DNA of 64,000 nt, from assembly GCF_002879615.1 (NCBI RefSeq), contig NZ_PNRF01000028.1, positions 1-64,000 of the forward strand. Reading direction: 5' to 3'. Made by a program: the position numbers and the translations under genes. The notes under the pieces were generated by a model, which worked only from the letters and a program-made list of their open reading frames with translations, had not been told where the DNA came from and ran no database searches. The stretch is from Billgrantia endophytica. Lineage in GTDB: Bacteria; Pseudomonadota; Gammaproteobacteria; Pseudomonadales; Halomonadaceae. Shown here piece after piece: positions 61,240-64,000 of the stretch (its first letter is position 1; the number at the start of each line of letters is the position of its first letter).

Positions 61240-62871
61240 GTGACGGATCGCGAACAGCCGCCCGAGTCGCAGCAGCCGGACGCCGAGCATGCCTCGGTAG
61301 CGGTGGCCGATGACGACCGGGCCGTGGCGCCGAAAGCCGGAGGGCTGATGCGCTCCGGGCTGGTGGTCAGCGTGATGACCATGCTGTCGCGGGTCATGGG
61401 CCTGGCTCGCGACGTGGTGGTCGCCACCCTGTTCGGCGCCGGCAGCGGCGCCGATGCCTTTTTCGTCGCCTTCAAGATTCCCAACTTCATGCGGCGACTG
61501 TTCGCCGAAGGCGCCTTCAATCAGGCCTTCGTGCCGGTGCTGTCGGAATATGCCACCCGGGGCAGCAAGCGCGAGGTGCGAGAGCTGCTCGATGCGGTGT
61601 CGGGCAGTCTCACCGCGGTGCTGGCCCTGATCACGGCACTGGCGATGCTGGCATCGCCCTGGCTGGTATGGATCTTCGCTCCCGGCTTCGGCCGCGATCC
61701 GGACAAGCTGGCGCTGACCGCCGACATGCTGCAGCTCACGTTTCCCTATCTGTTGCTGGTCTCGCTGACGGCCTTCGCCGGCAGTGTGCTCAACACCTGG
61801 AACCGTTTCGCCGTGCCGGCCTTCACGCCGGTGCTGCTCAACCTGTCGCTGATCGGGGCGGCGCTGTTGCTGACGCCGCTGATGAATGAACCGGCCATGG
61901 CGCTGGCCTGGGGCGTGCTGATCGCGGGCGTGGCCCAGTTGGCCTTCCAGGTACCGTTCCTGGTTCGCCTGGGACTGATGCCGACACCTTGGCCGAACTT
62001 TGCCCACAGCGGGGTGAAGCGCATTCTGGTGTTGATGGTGCCTGCCCTGTTCGGGGTCTCGGTCTCGCAGATCAACCTGCTGCTCGATACCGTACTGGCC
62101 TCGTTGCTGGCGCCAGGCAGCGTTTCCTGGCTCTACTATTCCGACCGCCTGGTCGAGCTGCCGCTGGGGGTATTCGGCATCGCCATCGGCACGGTGATAC
62201 TGCCGGCACTGTCGAAGCGGCACGCATCCCAGTCCAGCGAGCACTTCGCCGCCATGCTCGACTGGGCGGTGCGGACGGTACTGCTGCTGGGCCTGCCGGC
62301 AGCCCTGGCACTGGCGGTACTCGCCGAACCCCTGCTGATCTCGCTGTTCCATTATGGCGCCATGACCGGGCACGATATCACCATGGCCGCCATGAGCCTG
62401 CGGGCCTACGCCTTCGGCCTGGTCGCGTTCATGCTGATCAAGGTGCTGGCGCCGGGCTTCTTCGCACGCCAGAACACCAAGACCCCGGTGAAGATCGGCA
62501 TCATCGCCATGGTGGCCAACATGGTCTTCAACCTGATTCTTGTCTGGCCGCTGGCCCACGCCGGACTGGCGCTGGCAACATCGCTGTCGGCCTTCCTCAA
62601 CGCCGGCCTGCTGGGCTGGTTGTTGTGGAAGGAGCGGGTACTGGTGTTCCAGCCCGGCTGGGGACGCTATGGCGTGCAACTGCTGGGTGGCTGTACGGTG
62701 ATGAGCGTGGGGCTCGCTTGGCTCTCCCCCGACTGGCAGCAGTGGCTCGGCTGGGGAGTGTGGGTCCGGGTGCAGTGGCTGGCCTTGCTGGTGATCGCCG
62801 GTGCGGCGGTCTACTTCGCCTGGCTGGCGGCGCTGGGCGTGCGTCTGCGGCACTTTCGAATGAGAGGGTAG
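61240..62871 (+). CDS. murJ: Lipid II flippase MurJ
   Basis: Moves lipid II across the inner membrane for peptidoglycan synthesis. The 543-aa MOP-superfamily protein has about 14 hydrophobic helices. Conserved parts are MTMLSRVMGLARD, GADAFFVAFKIPNFMRRLFAEGAF (two blocks), GVSVSQINLLLDT and KVLAPGFFARQ. It starts at a GTG with SD AGGAAGAG and so carries a hydrophilic, acidic leader of about 36 residues before the first helix, absent in E. coli MurJ (511 aa). An internal ATG at 61348 (GGAGGG only 3 bp before it) would remove it. Confidence 0.95.
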   Translation: MTDREQPPESQQPDAEHASVAVADDDRAVAPKAGGLMRSGLVVSVMTMLSRVMGLARDVVVATLFGAGSGADAFFVAFKIPNFMRRLFAEGAFNQAFVPVLSEYATRGSKREVRELLDAVSGSLTAVLALITALAMLASPWLVWIFAPGFGRDPDKLALTADMLQLTFPYLLLVSLTAFAGSVLNTWNRFAVPAFTPVLLNLSLIGAALLLTPLMNEPAMALAWGVLIAGVAQLAFQVPFLVRLGLMPTPWPNFAHSGVKRILVLMVPALFGVSVSQINLLLDTVLASLLAPGSVSWLYYSDRLVELPLGVFGIAIGTVILPALSKRHASQSSEHFAAMLDWAVRTVLLLGLPAALALAVLAEPLLISLFHYGAMTGHDITMAAMSLRAYAFGLVAFMLIKVLAPGFFARQNTKTPVKIGIIAMVANMVFNLILVWPLAHAGLALATSLSAFLNAGLLGWLLWKERVLVFQPGWGRYGVQLLGGCTVMSVGLAWLSPDWQQWLGWGVWVRVQWLALLVIAGAAVYFAWLAALGVRLRHFRMRG

Positions 62872-62947
62872 GGGCGGCACGCCGAGGGGCGCTGGCCTGC
62901 CCCTGGATCAGCCCCGGTCGTTCGGTGTCTCAAACACAGGCGGCCGG

Positions 62948-62976
62948 CTGTCAAGGGGCGGGCTGTCCGGTATAAT
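62948..62976 (+). promoter_or_regulatory. Sigma70 promoter of ribF
   Basis: CTGTCA (62948-62953), a 17-bp spacer and TATAAT (62971-62976), 47 bp before the ribF ATG. Confidence 0.7.
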
Positions 62977-63023
62977 CCGGCACTTTATCTTGTTTCGATC
63001 TTTACGGGGCTGCGGCGATATTC

Positions 63024-64000
63024 ATGGAAGTGATTCGAGGACTGCACAACCTGCGCGACGAGCATCGCGGCTGCGTGGCCACCATCGGCAACTTCGATGG
63101 GGTACATCGCGGCCATCAGGCGATTCTCGATCAGTGCCGCGAGCAGGCCTCCAGGCTTCAACTGCCGGTAACGGTCGTGGTCTTCGAGCCCCAGCCCCGC
63201 GAATTCTTCGCCGGCGATCAGGCCCCGCCGCGCCTGACGCGGCTGCGTGAAAAAGTGCGCCTGCTGGGGGAGGCGGGAGTGGAGACCGTGCTCTGCCTGC
63301 CATTCAACGATGCGCTGCGAAGCCTGACGGCTCGTGAATTCATCGACCGGGTTCTGGTCGAAGGGCTAGGCGTCCGCCATCTGGTGGTCGGGGATGATTT
63401 CCGCTTCGGCTGCGACCGCAGCGGTGATTTCAACCTGTTGACCGAAGAGGGCGAACGACGCGGGCCCCATGGTTTCAGCGTCGAGCACACCCGCACTTTC
63501 ACCCTGGACGACGAGCGGGTTTCCAGTACCCGGGTGCGCACCCTGCTGGCCAGCGGCAATTTTGCCCAGGCAGCCCGCATGCTCAACCGGCCCTACCGCC
63601 TGGGTGGTCGAGTCGTGGCGGACCAGAAGCTTGGGCGCACCATCGGCGTGCCCACCGCCAATCTTCCGCTGCTGCCATTACCCCTGGCCCTGCGGGGGGT
63701 CTATGCGGTGGTGACCGAACTGTCCGGAGGGCGCCGCCTGCAGGGTGTGGCCAACATCGGCTGGCGGCCCACGATGGGCAGCACCCGACCGGTGCTGGAG
63801 GTCCACCTGTTCGATTTTGACGGCGACCTCTACGGCAAGCGGCTGACGGTATTTCCGTGTGCCAAGCTGCGCGGCGAGGTGAAGTTCGAGGATTTCGAGG
63901 TCCTCAAGCGACAGATCGCTGCCGATCAGGTGCGTGCCCGTTGCTATTTTGCCGACGCTTACCGCTCGGCAGCGCGCGATGTCGAAGCCGGGACTTCTTC
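63024..64000 (+). CDS. ribF: Bifunctional riboflavin kinase / FAD synthetase, 3' end outside window
   Basis: Converts riboflavin to FMN and FMN to FAD. ATG 63024 begins MEVIRGLHNLRDEHRGCVAT. The N-terminal FAD synthetase module has the nucleotidyl-transferase motif GNFDGVHRGHQ (about 22-32) and the family block VSSTRVRTLLASGNFAQA. The C-terminal riboflavin kinase module has GRTIGVPTANLPL (PTAN motif). 325 codons are open to the window edge with no stop, already longer than E. coli RibF (313 aa), so only a short tail should be missing. It follows murJ; ileS and lspA usually come next. Confidence 0.96.
   Translation, partial: MEVIRGLHNLRDEHRGCVATIGNFDGVHRGHQAILDQCREQASRLQLPVTVVVFEPQPREFFAGDQAPPRLTRLREKVRLLGEAGVETVLCLPFNDALRSLTAREFIDRVLVEGLGVRHLVVGDDFRFGCDRSGDFNLLTEEGERRGPHGFSVEHTRTFTLDDERVSSTRVRTLLASGNFAQAARMLNRPYRLGGRVVADQKLGRTIGVPTANLPLLPLPLALRGVYAVVTELSGGRRLQGVANIGWRPTMGSTRPVLEVHLFDFDGDLYGKRLTVFPCAKLRGEVKFEDFEVLKRQIAADQVRARCYFADAYRSAARDVEAGTS

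Overview
This 64 kb window is dense, high-GC chromosomal DNA from a gammaproteobacterium. Protein sequences, gene order (rRNA, birA-coaX, tRNA-secE-nusG, rpoBC, str, S10, spc and alpha, then uvrA-MFS-ssb) and the Pseudomonas/Oceanospirillales-like arrangement suggest Halomonadaceae (Halomonas or a close relative). That placement is inference from protein similarity as I remember it; no search was run.

Layout. 1-2735: the 3' four fifths of a 23S rRNA, a 5S rRNA, and a duplicated 5S tail-plus-terminator remnant. 2803-4622: birA and coaX (biotin ligase, pantothenate kinase). 4701-5311: tRNA-Tyr, -Gly, -Thr and -Trp. 5383-17391: secE, nusG, rplKA, rplJL, rpoBC. 17429-21936: the str operon (rpsL, rpsG, fusA, tuf). 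21958-35861: one almost unbroken run of S10, spc and alpha operon genes (rpsJ to rplQ, with secY, rpmJ and rpoA), opened by a perfect-consensus sigma70 promoter and closed by a bidirectional terminator. 35967-41063: uvrA, divergent from a YajR-like MFS transporter and ssb. 41126-42774: a degenerate RmlD-like protein overlapping a PlsC-type acyltransferase. 42862-44608: the fabA-fabB operon for unsaturated fatty acids. 44857-55848: the most accessory part. It has a PAS-GGDEF-EAL protein, a MerR/LitR-type regulator with a lost cobalamin site and an operator-like palindrome, a small CbiX-type chelatase, a TIGR01777-type SDR, rapA, an Lgt-like/TlpA fusion, a small membrane protein overlapping a cardiolipin-synthase-like lipoprotein, and a truncated GGDEF gene beside tRNA-Pro. 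56075-64000: ispB, divergent from rplU-rpmA-obg, then proB, rpsT, murJ and the 5' part of ribF.

Most of the window makes the gene-expression machinery: ribosomal proteins, RNA polymerase core subunits, elongation factors and Sec translocase subunits, with autoregulatory leaders recognisable upstream of rplJ and probable at other points. A second theme is the envelope: fatty acid synthesis, acyl transfer, phospholipase D-type chemistry, polyprenyl synthesis and the lipid II flippase. I saw no insertion sequence, prophage, CRISPR array or defence island. The best candidate for something little described is the 46.7-49.2 kb group: a LitR-like regulator that cannot bind B12 by the usual residues, its TGTACA-N12-TGTACA palindrome, cbiX and a TIGR01777 SDR, with no photolyase among them.
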